Assembly (NCBI GenBank): GCA_029261925.1
Contig: JAJDAJ010000052.1
Location: 1 to 64,000 of the forward strand
Source: Deltaproteobacteria bacterium
Lineage (GTDB): Bacteria; Myxococcota_A; UBA9160; SZUA-336
Length of the DNA stretch: 64,000 nt
Direction: 5' to 3'
The notes under the pieces were generated by a model. That model was not told the origin of the DNA. It ran no database searches and saw nothing but the letters and a program-made list of their open reading frames with translations. A program made the translations under genes and the position numbers. Shown here piece by piece: positions 50,889 through 60,363 of this stretch (positions within the stretch are counted from its first letter, which is position 1; every line of letters starts with the position of its first letter).

Positions 50889-50923
50889 AGCCGGAGATCT
50901 GCTCCGGCCGGAAGGAGGGAGAG

Positions 50924-52399
50924 ATGCCTCGATCAGCGAGAATCAGTCTGGCCACTCTGCTGGCCATCGGGTTCGCGGGACCCGCGAACGCGCAGTTCAT
51001 GACGGGCTCCTGCCCCTCGGCGATCACCGACTGGCTTCAGGATCCCGCGCTTGGCGGCCAGCCGGCTGGAATCGGTGAGGGTCCCAGCGACTGCCAGTAC
51101 TGGCGCTACGGCCTCGGGCCGGGCAGCGATGGTGACAGTACCGAGCTGATATTCCGGTTCTCCGCGGATCCCTTCACCGCCCCGCAGCTCTGTGGCGCCG
51201 AGGAGCCCGCGCAGGCTGCCGGTCAGCTCATCCTGGTCGAGCCGGTCGATGCGGTGTGCGACACGGACACCGCGCCCGGCAACCGCTGCCCCGTGTACAG
51301 CCCGCCGGACCCCGACGGCACACCGCTGGACCTGGTCTCCTTCGCCTTCCTCGAGCAGTTCTCGTTCCTGGCCGGGGGCGCCATCATCATCAACGCCAAG
51401 GCGCACCTCCGCTTCGGGGACACGCTCGGCGTGCGCGAGGCTCTGGGCGCGTCGGGAGGAGGCACCGTGGTCCACTGGGACGCCGACCTGAATCCGCTGA
51501 CCCCTGACTCGTTGAGTACGCGGCTCAACACACACGGGAACCCGAACGACCCCGTGAACCCCACGGGCGACACGCTGTGCTGCGACTCCACGCCGGACTT
51601 CATCTGCGAGATCCAGCTGGGCGACTCCGACCTCGACATCGGGGGCCTCACGATTCCGTTCTCTCTGGGCCCGGACGTACGCTCCGCGACGCCCGATCTG
51701 ATCTTCAATGGCAACAAGGGCAGCTCGTTCAGCTCGGATCCGGATTACGTGGTGCCGGGACAGATCCAGGGCATCTGCGACGATGAGTTCCGCGGTGACC
51801 TCTCGAACTTCACCCCATGCGCCGCCGACACCGACTGCCCGGGCAGTGTCGCGTGCGACAAGCGCGATCTGGGATTTCGCGTGAGCGACAACGACCTCAT
51901 CGCGGGGCCGGAGGGCTTCCCCAACGACGCCGTGTGCAACCACGTTTCCGGTGATCTGCACGGCCAGGCGGTGGACCAGGTGGTCAACGGAACGAGCTTC
52001 TCGACGGGCTGCTCCCAGGTGTTCTTCCGCGCGATGAACGTGACGCCCGCCGATGGCTGCATCGGGGACGACTTCGGCTCGTTCATCATGGCGGACACCG
52101 ATTGTGACGGGATCCTCGACGTGAACGACAACTGCATCTTCGCGCCGAATCCCGGTCAGGAAGATGCGAGCAGTGACGGCCGCGGAAACGCGTGTGAGTG
52201 CGGTGACCAGAGCGGGGACGGCTTCCTCAACATCACCGACATCCTCGAGATCAACTCGGCGATCTTTGGACTACAGCCCGTCGCGCCCCTGTGCGATGCC
52301 AACAACGACGGCGCCTGCAATATCGGGGATATCCTGGGTGTGAATTTCGCCATCTTCAATCCGCTGACGACGACCTGCGCCCAGCTGCTGGGTCCGTAG
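50924..52399 (+). CDS. Secreted protein with C-terminal TSP3 and dockerin-like repeats
   Basis: A 491-residue exported protein. The ATG ([13 protein letters not shown]) follows a GGAGGGAGAG site and yields a signal peptide ending GPANAQF. The mature body is Cys- and Asp-rich with beta-type stretches ([30 protein letters not shown]) and no family I can name. The last 100 residues form the same cassette as in the 7807-10419 protein: [14 protein letters not shown] (TSP3-like), [34 protein letters not shown], then [22 protein letters not shown]. It lies 35 bases after the TonB receptor and ends at a perfect hairpin, so it closes that operon. Confidence 0.85.
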   Translation: MPRSARISLATLLAIGFAGPANAQFMTGSCPSAITDWLQDPALGGQPAGIGEGPSDCQYWRYGLGPGSDGDSTELIFRFSADPFTAPQLCGAEEPAQAAGQLILVEPVDAVCDTDTAPGNRCPVYSPPDPDGTPLDLVSFAFLEQFSFLAGGAIIINAKAHLRFGDTLGVREALGASGGGTVVHWDADLNPLTPDSLSTRLNTHGNPNDPVNPTGDTLCCDSTPDFICEIQLGDSDLDIGGLTIPFSLGPDVRSATPDLIFNGNKGSSFSSDPDYVVPGQIQGICDDEFRGDLSNFTPCAADTDCPGSVACDKRDLGFRVSDNDLIAGPEGFPNDAVCNHVSGDLHGQAVDQVVNGTSFSTGCSQVFFRAMNVTPADGCIGDDFGSFIMADTDCDGILDVNDNCIFAPNPGQEDASSDGRGNACECGDQSGDGFLNITDILEINSAIFGLQPVAPLCDANNDGACNIGDILGVNFAIFNPLTTTCAQLLGP

Positions 52400-52419
52400 G
52401 CGCGCGTCACCACGAAACG

Positions 52420-52450
52420 GCGGGGACGGTGGTCAGGCCACCGTCCCCGC
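52420..52450 (+). terminator. Strong 13-bp hairpin terminator
   Basis: Bases 52420-52432 pair perfectly with 52438-52450, leaving a 5-base loop. It lies 21 bases after the stop of the secreted dockerin protein and closes the 47.2-52.4 kb locus. No T-run follows, as is common in very GC-rich genomes. Confidence 0.6.
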
Positions 52451-52539
52451 TCTGCGTTCAGACGGGTCGTGCGGCGCGATTGACAGTCGCGACACCCGCG
52501 TAGGACCCTCGGCCGGCGCCGGGGGCGCGGGAGGGGTCG

Positions 52540-53538
52540 ATGTCGCAGCAGTACCGGATCTACGGCGCCGAGATGTCGCCGTACTCCGTGAAGGTGCGCG
52601 CCTGGTTCCGCTACAAGGGCGTGGCGCACCGCTGGATCGTCCGCAGCGCCGAGCGCCAGGCGGAGTTCGAGAAATACGCACGCCTGCCGCTGATCCCGCT
52701 GGTCGTCACCCCCGACGACGAGGGCCTGCAGGATTCGACGCCGATCCTCGAGCGGCTCGAGACCGCGCACCCCGAGCCGTCGATCCACCCGGACGACCCC
52801 GTGGCGGCGTTCGTCTCGATCCTGCTCGAGGAGTTCGCCGACGAGTGGGGCAACAAGTGGATGTTCCTCTACCGCTGGGTGCGCGAGGTCGACCGCGTGG
52901 CCGCGGGCGGGCGCCTGGCGCGCACCATGCTCCCGGCCCAGGAAGGCGAGGAGCACGCGGCCAGCGCGCGGGCCCTGGGCGAGCGCGGCCACGGGCGCCT
53001 GGGGTTCGTGGGCTCGAGCGAGCAGACCGCGCCGCAGATCGAGAGCTCGTTCCGCGAAGCGATCGCGGCGCTCGAGCCTCACCTGGCCCGGCGACCCTAC
53101 CTGCTCGGCGGCCGCCCGGCGCTGGCCGACCTCGGACTCTGGTGCCAGCTCTACGAGGCCTGGACCGACCCGACGCCGGGCGCCCTGATCGAGGGCCGGC
53201 ACCCGAACGTCCTGGACTGGATCCAGCGCATGCTCTGGCCGCGTGCCGAGGGGCCCTTCGAGGGGTGGAGCGCGCTCGAGCCCGGGCTGATGCCGCTGCT
53301 CGAGCAGGTCGGCCGGCTCTTCCTGCCCTGGAGCGCGGCGAACGCGGCGGCGCTCGAGTCGGGGGCCGACGAGCTCCGCGTGGAGCTGGACGGCCGCACC
53401 TGGACCCAGAAGCCGCAGAAGTACCACGCGCGCTCCCTGCGCGCGCTGCGCGCGAAGTACGCTTCGATCGACGACAGGTCGGCGATCGACGCGGTGCTCG
53501 AGCGCGCGGGATGTCTCGAGGAGCTACGCAGAGCATGA
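52540..53538 (+). CDS. Glutathione S-transferase family protein
   Basis: A 332-residue protein with an N-terminal thioredoxin-like GST domain ([49 protein letters not shown]) and an all-helical C-terminal domain ([22 protein letters not shown]). The SPYS start of the first helix suggests a Ser-type active site. A C-terminal extension of about 70 residues is unusual for the family. The substrate is unknown. It overlaps the acyl-CoA dehydrogenase gene by ATGA, so the two probably act in the same pathway. Confidence 0.86.
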   Translation: MSQQYRIYGAEMSPYSVKVRAWFRYKGVAHRWIVRSAERQAEFEKYARLPLIPLVVTPDDEGLQDSTPILERLETAHPEPSIHPDDPVAAFVSILLEEFADEWGNKWMFLYRWVREVDRVAAGGRLARTMLPAQEGEEHAASARALGERGHGRLGFVGSSEQTAPQIESSFREAIAALEPHLARRPYLLGGRPALADLGLWCQLYEAWTDPTPGALIEGRHPNVLDWIQRMLWPRAEGPFEGWSALEPGLMPLLEQVGRLFLPWSAANAAALESGADELRVELDGRTWTQKPQKYHARSLRALRAKYASIDDRSAIDAVLERAGCLEELRRA

Positions 53539-54761
53539 ACTTCGACTACAGCGATCGGACCCGGCTCCTGCAGGCGCGCCTGCAGGAATTCATGGACGCG
53601 CACGTCTACCCGAACGAGGAGGCCTTCGAGCGCCAGCAGAACGAGCTGCCCGACCGCTGGCAGGTCGCCCCGATGCTCGAGGAGCTCAAGGGTGAGGCCC
53701 GCGAGGCGGGGCTCTGGAACCTCTTCCTCGCGCGCAGCGAGCGCGGGGCGGGGCTGACGAACCTGGAGTACGCGCCGCTGTGCGAGATCATGGGCCGTGT
53801 GCGCTTCGCGCCCGAGGTCTTCAACTGCTCGGCGCCGGACACCGGGAACATGGAGACGCTGGAGCTCTACGGCAGCGAGGCACAGAAGAAGGAGTGGCTC
53901 GAGCCCCTGCTCGATGGTGAGATCCGCTCCGCGTTCGCGATGACCGAGCCGGCAGTGGCGTCGTCGGACGCGACCAACATCTGCACCGAGATTCGCCGCG
54001 ACGGCGACGACTACGTGATCAACGGCCGCAAGTGGTGGACGTCGGGCATCCTCGACCCGCGCTGCAAGCTGTTGATCGTGATGGGCCGGACCCGTGAGAA
54101 CGCGGCGCGGCACCAGCAGCAGAGCATGATCCTGGTACCGCGCGACACACCGGGCGTCACGGTCGTGCGGCCGCTGCCCGTACTCGGCTACGACGACGCG
54201 CCCCACGGGCACGGCGAGGTCCTCTTCGAGGACGTGCGCGTGCCCGCCTCGAACATGCTCCTGGGTGAGGGGCGCGGCTTCGAGATCGCGCAGGGACGGC
54301 TCGGTCCGGGCCGCATCCACCACTGCATGCGCATCATCGGCGTGGCCGAGCGGGCGCTCGAGAAGCTCTGCCAGCGCATCCTGACGCGCACGGCCTTCGG
54401 CAAGAAGATCTACGAGCACTCCGTCTGGGAGGAGCGCGTGGCCGACGCGCGCATCGACATCGAGTGCGCGCGCCTGCTGACCCTGAAGACCGCGCACATG
54501 ATGGACACGGTCGGCAACAAGACCGCGCGCGGCGAGATCGCCATGATCAAGGTCAAGGCGCCGCTGATGGCGCTGCGGATCATCGACCACGCCATCCAGG
54601 CGCACGGCGGGGGCGGCGTGTCCGACGACTTCGGCCTGGCGCGCTCCTGGGCGTCGGTGCGCGCGCTGCGACTCGCCGACGGGCCCGACGAGGTGCACCG
54701 CCGCTCGATCGCGCGCATCGAGTTCAAGCGCCAGGCCGGGCGCGCCGGCCTGACGCTCTAG
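53535..54761 (+). CDS. Acyl-CoA dehydrogenase (ACAD10/11-like)
   Basis: A 408-residue flavoprotein that forms a double bond in an acyl-CoA and passes electrons to electron-transfer flavoprotein. It has [15 protein letters not shown] (FAD-binding), [44 protein letters not shown] and the C-terminal [19 protein letters not shown] and [16 protein letters not shown] segments. The ADGPDEVH block is typical of the ACAD10/11 branch. Chain length and structure of the substrate are unknown. It starts in an ATGA overlap with the GST gene and is convergent with the thiolase. Confidence 0.93.
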   Translation: MNFDYSDRTRLLQARLQEFMDAHVYPNEEAFERQQNELPDRWQVAPMLEELKGEAREAGLWNLFLARSERGAGLTNLEYAPLCEIMGRVRFAPEVFNCSAPDTGNMETLELYGSEAQKKEWLEPLLDGEIRSAFAMTEPAVASSDATNICTEIRRDGDDYVINGRKWWTSGILDPRCKLLIVMGRTRENAARHQQQSMILVPRDTPGVTVVRPLPVLGYDDAPHGHGEVLFEDVRVPASNMLLGEGRGFEIAQGRLGPGRIHHCMRIIGVAERALEKLCQRILTRTAFGKKIYEHSVWEERVADARIDIECARLLTLKTAHMMDTVGNKTARGEIAMIKVKAPLMALRIIDHAIQAHGGGGVSDDFGLARSWASVRALRLADGPDEVHRRSIARIEFKRQAGRAGLTL

Positions 54762-54771
54762 ATTCCGGGGA

Positions 54772-55956
54772 TCAGGCTGCCTCGAACAGCGACGCGAAGC
54801 CCTGGCCGCCGCCGACGCACATGGTGACGATCCCGTAGCGCCCGCCCTGTCGCCGCAGCTGGCGCAGCAGCAGGCCGGTCATGCGCGAGCCGGTCATCCC
54901 GAACGGGTGGCCGATCGCGATCGAGCCGCCCGAGGGGTTGATCTTCTCGTCGGGGATCTTGAGCTCGCGCTGGCAGTACAGCACCTGCGCGGCGAAGGCC
55001 TCGTTGAGCTCGACGATGTCGATGTCGTCCATCGACAGGCCGTGGCGCTGCAGCAGCTTGGGCACCGCGAATACCGGGCCGATGCCCATCTCCTCGGCAC
55101 CGCAGCCGGCGACGGCGCTGCCGCGGTAGTAGCCCAGGGGCTCCACACCGAGGTCGCGCGCCTTCTCCGCCGACATCAGCAGCGTCGCCGACGCGCCGTC
55201 GGACAGCTGCGAGGCGTTGCCGGGCGTGACCGTGCCGTCCTCCTTGAAGACGGGCTTGAGCTTCTGGAGGCCTTCCAGGGTCGTGCTTGCCCGGTTGCAC
55301 TCGTCGTGATCGACGACCGCGTCCTCCTCGTAGGGCTCCTGGTCCTTCTTGAGGATCGCGCGCCGCACCTTCATGGGGACGATCTCCTCGGCGACCCAGC
55401 CCTTCTCGGCGGCGTTGGCGTAGCGCTGCTGGCTCATCAGCGCGTAGCGATCCTGCGCCTCGCGCGTCACGCCATAGCGCTCGGCGACGATCTCGGCCGT
55501 GATGCCCATGGGCATGTACAGCCCGGGGAAGCGCTCCTTCACCTCCGGATTGAACAGACGATTGTCGTTGCGGGTGCCGTCCTGCATCATCGTGATGGTC
55601 TCGACGCCCGCGCCGATCGCGACCTCGCCACCCTCGTGGATGGCGTGCGCCGCCATCATGATCGCCTGCGAGCCCGACGAGCAGAAGCGGTTGACCGTGG
55701 TCGCGGCGACCTGCTTGGGCAGGCCCGCCTTCATCGAGGCGATGCGCGCCATGTTGAAGCCCTGGCAGCCCTCGGGGAACCCGCAGCCGACGACCACGTC
55801 CTCGATCTCGGTCGGATCGAGCGCCGGGACGCGCTCCACCACCGAGGCGAGGGTGTGGCTCAGGTAGTCCAGCGGCACGGTGCGGTTGAACGAGCCGCGG
55901 ACCGCCTTGGTCAGGCCGGTGCGCACGCTATCGACGACGACGACTTCTCGGGACAT
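54772..55956 (-). CDS. Acetyl-CoA C-acyltransferase (thiolase)
   Basis: A 394-residue thiolase that cleaves or condenses acyl-CoAs. The nucleophile is Cys92 in NRFCSSGSQ; the second set of motifs is GHPFGMTGSR and TMCVGGGQG with Cys380, and NEAFA is in NEAFAAQVL. All catalytic residues are present. The start MSREVVVVDSVRTG aligns with other thiolases; upstream Met residues in the same frame are unlikely. It forms part of the acyl-CoA gene cluster with the dehydrogenase (convergent) and faces the amidohydrolase gene. Confidence 0.95.
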   Translation of the reverse strand: MSREVVVVDSVRTGLTKAVRGSFNRTVPLDYLSHTLASVVERVPALDPTEIEDVVVGCGFPEGCQGFNMARIASMKAGLPKQVAATTVNRFCSSGSQAIMMAAHAIHEGGEVAIGAGVETITMMQDGTRNDNRLFNPEVKERFPGLYMPMGITAEIVAERYGVTREAQDRYALMSQQRYANAAEKGWVAEEIVPMKVRRAILKKDQEPYEEDAVVDHDECNRASTTLEGLQKLKPVFKEDGTVTPGNASQLSDGASATLLMSAEKARDLGVEPLGYYRGSAVAGCGAEEMGIGPVFAVPKLLQRHGLSMDDIDIVELNEAFAAQVLYCQRELKIPDEKINPSGGSIAIGHPFGMTGSRMTGLLLRQLRRQGGRYGIVTMCVGGGQGFASLFEAA

Positions 55957-56098
55957 GCTTCCTCCGCTCCCCGCCTCTGGTGCATCCGGGGCTGCCCAGG
56001 ATGGCACTAAACGCGGGGAGGTGAAAGGGCGTCCGGGTGGGCTGGCCCGGTCGCCGGAGTCGCGCGGTCGGTTCCCGACCCGCTCTGCACGACGCCGG

Positions 56099-57799
56099 TC
56101 ATCCGTGCATCTCGGTGCTGCGCAGCAGGCGACCGGAGAGCTCGCCGGTGGGCTCGCTGTCCTCGAGCGTGATGGCCCCGTTGATCAGCGTGTAGCGGTA
56201 GCCGGTGGCCTTCTGGACCAGGCGGCGCTCGTTGCCCGGGAAGTCGTGGGCGTAGTGAGGCTCGTCGAGGCCGAGTGCCTCGAGGTCGTACACGATCACG
56301 TCGGCGGCCTGTCCCTCACGCAGCGTGCCGCGATCGTGGAATCCCGCGATCCAGGCGGGGAGCGCGCTCATCTTCCAGGCCGCCTCCTCGATCGGCATCA
56401 GCTCGCGGTCGCGCACCCACTCCGCGAGGAAGACGGTGGGCCACGCGCCCGATGTCTGGTAGCGCGTGTGCGCGCCGCCGTCGGACAGCGACACGTGCGT
56501 GCCCGGGTGCGTCAGGATCTCGGGCGAGGGCACGTGCTGGTCCTCCCAGGAGAAGCGCGTGCGCAGGCCCTCGTCGACGCTCAGGTCGAGGAAGGCGTCG
56601 ACCGGGTGGCAGCCGCGCTCGCGCGCGATCTGCCCGACACTGCGACCCTCGCGGGCGTAGTTGCGCGACTCGGCGACCTCGAGCACGGAGACCTTGTCCC
56701 ACGCCTCCGGGTTCCCCCGGCCGCTCGCGTCCATGTCGGCGCGCAGCCCCGGGCGGCGGACGGGATCCGAGAGCCGGGCGAGGCGCTGGGCGATGTCGCC
56801 CACGGTCGCCTCGAGCCAGTGCGGGCTGGTGTCCATGCCGTTCCAGTCCTCGAGCGTGAACGTCTGCGACACCCAGACGGCCATCGACTGCGCGTACATC
56901 GGCCAGCCCGCGCGCTGCACGCCGGCGATCCAGTCGAGCTGCTCGCGGTGGATCCCGGGCTCGCCGGGGACCTGCATCACCAGGCCCCACTGCAGGGGCC
57001 GCCCGCTCAGCTCCATCAGCCGCATGAGCATCTCGCGGTCCTGGTTCTCGCCCATGCGGTCGGGGATGCCGCGCGTCCAGCCGATGTGACCCACGCCGAA
57101 CTCGCGCAGGATCTCTGCGAGCGCGTAGAACTCCTCGTCCGCTGCCACGTGTGTGGGCAGGAAGCTGCCGTCCTCGGGTCGGTCCTCGAGGCTCTTGTCG
57201 GCCGAGAAGCCGAACGCCCCGGCGCGCATGCTCTCCCGGAAGAGGTTCTGGATCTGCGCGCGCTCGTCGTCGGTCAGCTCGGTGCGCTCGCGCGAGGCCT
57301 CCACGCCCATCACGTACGCGCGCAGCGGGGAGTAGGGCACCAGCGAGCCCACGTTCACGCCGAGCTGCTGGTTGTTCGCGAGGCTGTCGAGATACTCCGG
57401 GAAGCTGATCCAGTCCCAGCGCAGGCCCGCGCGCATCGCATCCATGGGGATGGCCTCGATGCGGCACATCATCTCCATGTTGGCCTCGCGGTCCTCCGGT
57501 CGGGTGGGGGCGAAGCCGAAGCCGCACTGCCCGATGGTCAGCGAGGTGATCCCGTGCCAGCCCGACAGCGTGCAGTACGGGTCCCAGTTGACCTGCGCGT
57601 CGTAGTGGCAGTGCAGGTCCACGGCGCCAGGTGCCACGTAGCAGCCGCTGGCGTCGAGCTCGCGGCGCGCGTCGCCGGCCAGGCGCCCGCTCACCCGGGC
57701 GATCCGCCCGCCGACGATGCCGACGTCGGCGCGGTAGGGTGCCACGCGCGTGCCATCGATCACCGTGCCGCCCCGGATGACCACGTCGAACTCGGGCAT
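56099..57799 (-). CDS. D-aminoacylase / N-acyl-D-amino-acid deacylase-like amidohydrolase
   Basis: A 566-residue metal hydrolase. The metal-binding start is DLHCHYDAQVNWDP (His63, His65), followed by GITSLTIGQCGFGFAPTRP and a late SLSDGGAHTRYQTSG, GTLREGQAADVIVYDL and TLINGAITLEDSEPTGELSGRLLR. This is the D-aminoacylase/N-acyl-D-amino-acid deacylase class. The true substrate is unsure because many members of this class act on other amides. Its start is 99 bases from that of the divergent CaiB fusion, and each has a TATGAT element. Confidence 0.9.
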   Translation of the reverse strand: MPEFDVVIRGGTVIDGTRVAPYRADVGIVGGRIARVSGRLAGDARRELDASGCYVAPGAVDLHCHYDAQVNWDPYCTLSGWHGITSLTIGQCGFGFAPTRPEDREANMEMMCRIEAIPMDAMRAGLRWDWISFPEYLDSLANNQQLGVNVGSLVPYSPLRAYVMGVEASRERTELTDDERAQIQNLFRESMRAGAFGFSADKSLEDRPEDGSFLPTHVAADEEFYALAEILREFGVGHIGWTRGIPDRMGENQDREMLMRLMELSGRPLQWGLVMQVPGEPGIHREQLDWIAGVQRAGWPMYAQSMAVWVSQTFTLEDWNGMDTSPHWLEATVGDIAQRLARLSDPVRRPGLRADMDASGRGNPEAWDKVSVLEVAESRNYAREGRSVGQIARERGCHPVDAFLDLSVDEGLRTRFSWEDQHVPSPEILTHPGTHVSLSDGGAHTRYQTSGAWPTVFLAEWVRDRELMPIEEAAWKMSALPAWIAGFHDRGTLREGQAADVIVYDLEALGLDEPHYAHDFPGNERRLVQKATGYRYTLINGAITLEDSEPTGELSGRLLRSTEMHG

Positions 57800-57826
57800 G
57801 GCGAGACCTCCGCGCTGCGCCCGACG

Positions 57827-57832
57827 ATCATA
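57827..57832 (-). promoter_or_regulatory. -10-like element for the D-aminoacylase-like gene
   Basis: TATGAT on the minus strand (five of six), 27 bases upstream of the ATG at 57799. Confidence 0.4.
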
Positions 57833-57855
57833 GCCGACGGGCGCGCGCCCCGGGC

Positions 57856-57861
57856 TATGAT
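57856..57861 (+). promoter_or_regulatory. -10-like element for the CaiB fusion gene
   Basis: TATGAT on the plus strand, 37 bases before the ATG at 57899. With the element at 57827-57832 it forms a compact divergent promoter pair 23 bases apart. Confidence 0.4.
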
Positions 57862-57898
57862 GCCCGCGACGGCCACATCGCGAGGTCCCGATCCGTCC

Positions 57899-60331
57899 AT
57901 GCTCAGCCCCTACCGAGTTCTCGATCTCACCGACGAGCGTGGCGAGATGGCCGGGATGGTGCTGGCGGACCTCGGCGCCGACGTCGTGCGCGTGGAGCCG
58001 CCGGGTGGCTGCGCGAGCCGCTTCGCGGTGCCGCGTCTGGAGAGCGGGCCCGCGGACGCGCGTGGCCTGGGCTTCGCCGCCTACAGCCGCGGCAAGCGCT
58101 CGATCGCCCTGGACCCGGCCGTGGTTGCCGACCGGGAGGTGCTGCTCGGACTCGTCGCCGGGGCCGACTTCGTGCTGGAGTCCGGCGCGCCGACCTGGCT
58201 CGAGGAGCACGGCATCGACTTCGAGCAGCTGCGCCGGGTGAGCCCGCGCGTGGTCTGCGTGCAGGTGACGGCCTTCGGCTCCGACGGACCGCGGTCGCGG
58301 CAGCCGGCGAGCGACCTGACGCTGGCGGCGCTGGGGGGGCCGATGTCGCTGCAGGGCGAGCGCGACCGGCCGCCGCTTCGCATCAGCGTGCCGCAGGCCT
58401 GGCGCCAGGCCGGCGCCGAGGCCGCGGTCGCGGCGCTGATCGGTCACGCCCAGGTGCGCGCCACGGGCGAGGCCTGCCGCATCGACGTCTCGGCGCAGAC
58501 CGTGATGACCTGGACGATGCTCAACGGGATGACGGCGTCGGCGATCCAGGGTCACGATTTCGAGCGGGACGGCTCGGACCTGCAGCTCGGCAACGTGCGC
58601 TTCCGGCTCGTCTACCCCTGCCGCGACGGCCACGTGGTCGTGCTGCCCACGGGCGACACGCTGATCGCACTCCTGCCCTGGATGCTCGAGGAGGGCGCCG
58701 TCGATCCGGACTGGGTCGCCCGCGAGGACTGGAGCACGCACCGTCACCGCGTCTTTCGCGGCGAGGCGTACCGCATCACGCCCGCGGAGCTGAGCGACGT
58801 GCTCGCCGCGTTCTTCGCGACCCACACCAAGCGCGAGCTGCTGGAGCGCGGCCTCGCGCTGGGCGCGACGCTCGCCCCGGTGCAGACCGTGGCCGACCTG
58901 ATCGAGTTCCCGCAGCTCGAGTCGCGCGACTTCTTCGCGCCGCTCGAGCTTCCCGACGGCACCCGCGTGCGCGCGCCCGGTGCCTTCGCGCGGCCCGCGC
59001 GGACCCCGCTGCGGCGGCCCCGGCCCGCGCCGCGCCTCGACGAGCATCGCGACGAGATCCTGCGCGAGCTCGGCGCGGGGGCCTGGCGCGGCGGTGCCGA
59101 TCCGGGGCCCCGCACGGGCGGCGAGCTGCCGCTGTCCGGGCTGCGCGTGGCGGACTTCAGCTGGGTCGGCGTGGGACCGATCTCGGGGCGCTACCTGGCC
59201 GACCACGGCGCCACGGTCGTGCGCGTGGAGTCGGCGAGTCGCGCCGACGCGCTGCGCTCGGCGGGGCCCTTCAAGGACGAGAAGCCCGGCTGGAATCGCT
59301 CGCACTACTACGGCGAGTTCAACACCTCGAAGAAGAGCCTCGCGCTCGACCTGCGCCACCCGGACAGCTCCGGCGTCGCCGAGGACCTGCTGCGCTGGGC
59401 CGACGTGTACCTGGAGAGCTTCACGCCGGGCACCGTGGACCGGCTCGGGCTGGGGTACGAGCGCGCACGCGAGCTCAACCCGTCGATCGTCATGGTCAGC
59501 ACCTGTCTGATGGGTCAGACCGGACCGATCGCGGCGATGGCGGGCTACGGCTACCACGCCGCCGCGGTGGCGGGCTTCTACGAGCTGACCGGCTGGCCCG
59601 ACCGCGCTCCGGTCGGCCCGTGGCAGGCCTACACCGACACGATCGCGCCGCGCCTGCTGACCGCGACGCTGCTGGCCGCCCTCGACCATCGCCGCCGCAC
59701 GGGGGAGGGACAGCACATCGACGTGGGGCAGATGGAGGCCGCGCTCCAGCTCCTGGCGCCCGAGCTGATCGAGTGCCAGGTGAGCGGCACCTGCCCCCGG
59801 CGCATCGGCAACCGCTCGCGCTTCGCGGCGCCGCAGGGCGTGTACCCGTGCGCCGGCGACGACCAGTGGTGCGCCATCGCGATCGACAGCGATGCGCAGT
59901 GGCGCGCGCTGCGCGCGGCCCTGGGCGAGCCCGACTGGGCCCGCGATCCGGCGCTGGACGCGGTCGAGGCCCGGCTGGCGCGCCACGACGAGCTCGACGC
60001 TGCGCTCGCCGACTGGACCCGGACGCGCGCCGCGGCGCAGGTGATGGAGACGCTCGCGGCCGCCGGCGTGCCGGCGGGCGTGGTGCAGCGCAGCAGTGAC
60101 CTGCTGCGCGACCCGCAGCTGGCGCAGCGAGGCTTCCACGTGGAGCTCGACCACGCGGAGATGGGCCGCATCCCGTACAGCGGCCGCCAGTTCCGGATCG
60201 ATGGCCAGCCCGGCGGGCCGCGCGGGGCGGCGCCGACGCTCGGGGGCGACAGCTACGAGGTGCTGCACGACCTGCTCGGGCTCGACGACGAGCGCATCGC
60301 GCAGCTGCTGGCCGGCGGCGCGATCGCCTAG
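57899..60331 (+). CDS. Tandem CaiB/BaiF family CoA-transferase
   Basis: An 810-residue protein made of two class III CoA-transferase halves (about residues 1-390 and 410-810). The first starts YRVLDLTDERGEMAGMVLADLGADVVRVEPP, the second ADFSWVGVGPISGRYLADHGATVVRVES with SKKSLALDLRHPD. In the second half the catalytic Asp is in WQAYTDTIAPRLLTATLLAALDHRRRTGEGQHIDV; in the first the equivalent stretch reads SVPQAWRQAGAEAAVAALIG, so the Asp appears lost. This makes it a one-active-half fusion, like other duplicated CaiB proteins. It moves CoA between carboxylates, but donor and acceptor are unknown. It is divergent from the D-aminoacylase gene. Confidence 0.9.
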   Translation: MLSPYRVLDLTDERGEMAGMVLADLGADVVRVEPPGGCASRFAVPRLESGPADARGLGFAAYSRGKRSIALDPAVVADREVLLGLVAGADFVLESGAPTWLEEHGIDFEQLRRVSPRVVCVQVTAFGSDGPRSRQPASDLTLAALGGPMSLQGERDRPPLRISVPQAWRQAGAEAAVAALIGHAQVRATGEACRIDVSAQTVMTWTMLNGMTASAIQGHDFERDGSDLQLGNVRFRLVYPCRDGHVVVLPTGDTLIALLPWMLEEGAVDPDWVAREDWSTHRHRVFRGEAYRITPAELSDVLAAFFATHTKRELLERGLALGATLAPVQTVADLIEFPQLESRDFFAPLELPDGTRVRAPGAFARPARTPLRRPRPAPRLDEHRDEILRELGAGAWRGGADPGPRTGGELPLSGLRVADFSWVGVGPISGRYLADHGATVVRVESASRADALRSAGPFKDEKPGWNRSHYYGEFNTSKKSLALDLRHPDSSGVAEDLLRWADVYLESFTPGTVDRLGLGYERARELNPSIVMVSTCLMGQTGPIAAMAGYGYHAAAVAGFYELTGWPDRAPVGPWQAYTDTIAPRLLTATLLAALDHRRRTGEGQHIDVGQMEAALQLLAPELIECQVSGTCPRRIGNRSRFAAPQGVYPCAGDDQWCAIAIDSDAQWRALRAALGEPDWARDPALDAVEARLARHDELDAALADWTRTRAAAQVMETLAAAGVPAGVVQRSSDLLRDPQLAQRGFHVELDHAEMGRIPYSGRQFRIDGQPGGPRGAAPTLGGDSYEVLHDLLGLDDERIAQLLAGGAIA

Positions 60332-60363
60332 GGCCGAGCGCGCCCGGAGGCGCGCCGGCGATC

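Noticed and set aside
47248-52450. Prophage remnant suggested by the repressor-like HTH protein
   Set aside because: No integrase, terminase, capsid or attachment repeats are present, and base composition does not visibly differ from the surroundings.
55880-57898. Upstream extension of the CaiB frame by about 670 codons
   Set aside because: The extension lies antisense to the thiolase and D-aminoacylase genes and has no motif. The ATG at 57899 starts a normal CaiB N-terminus.
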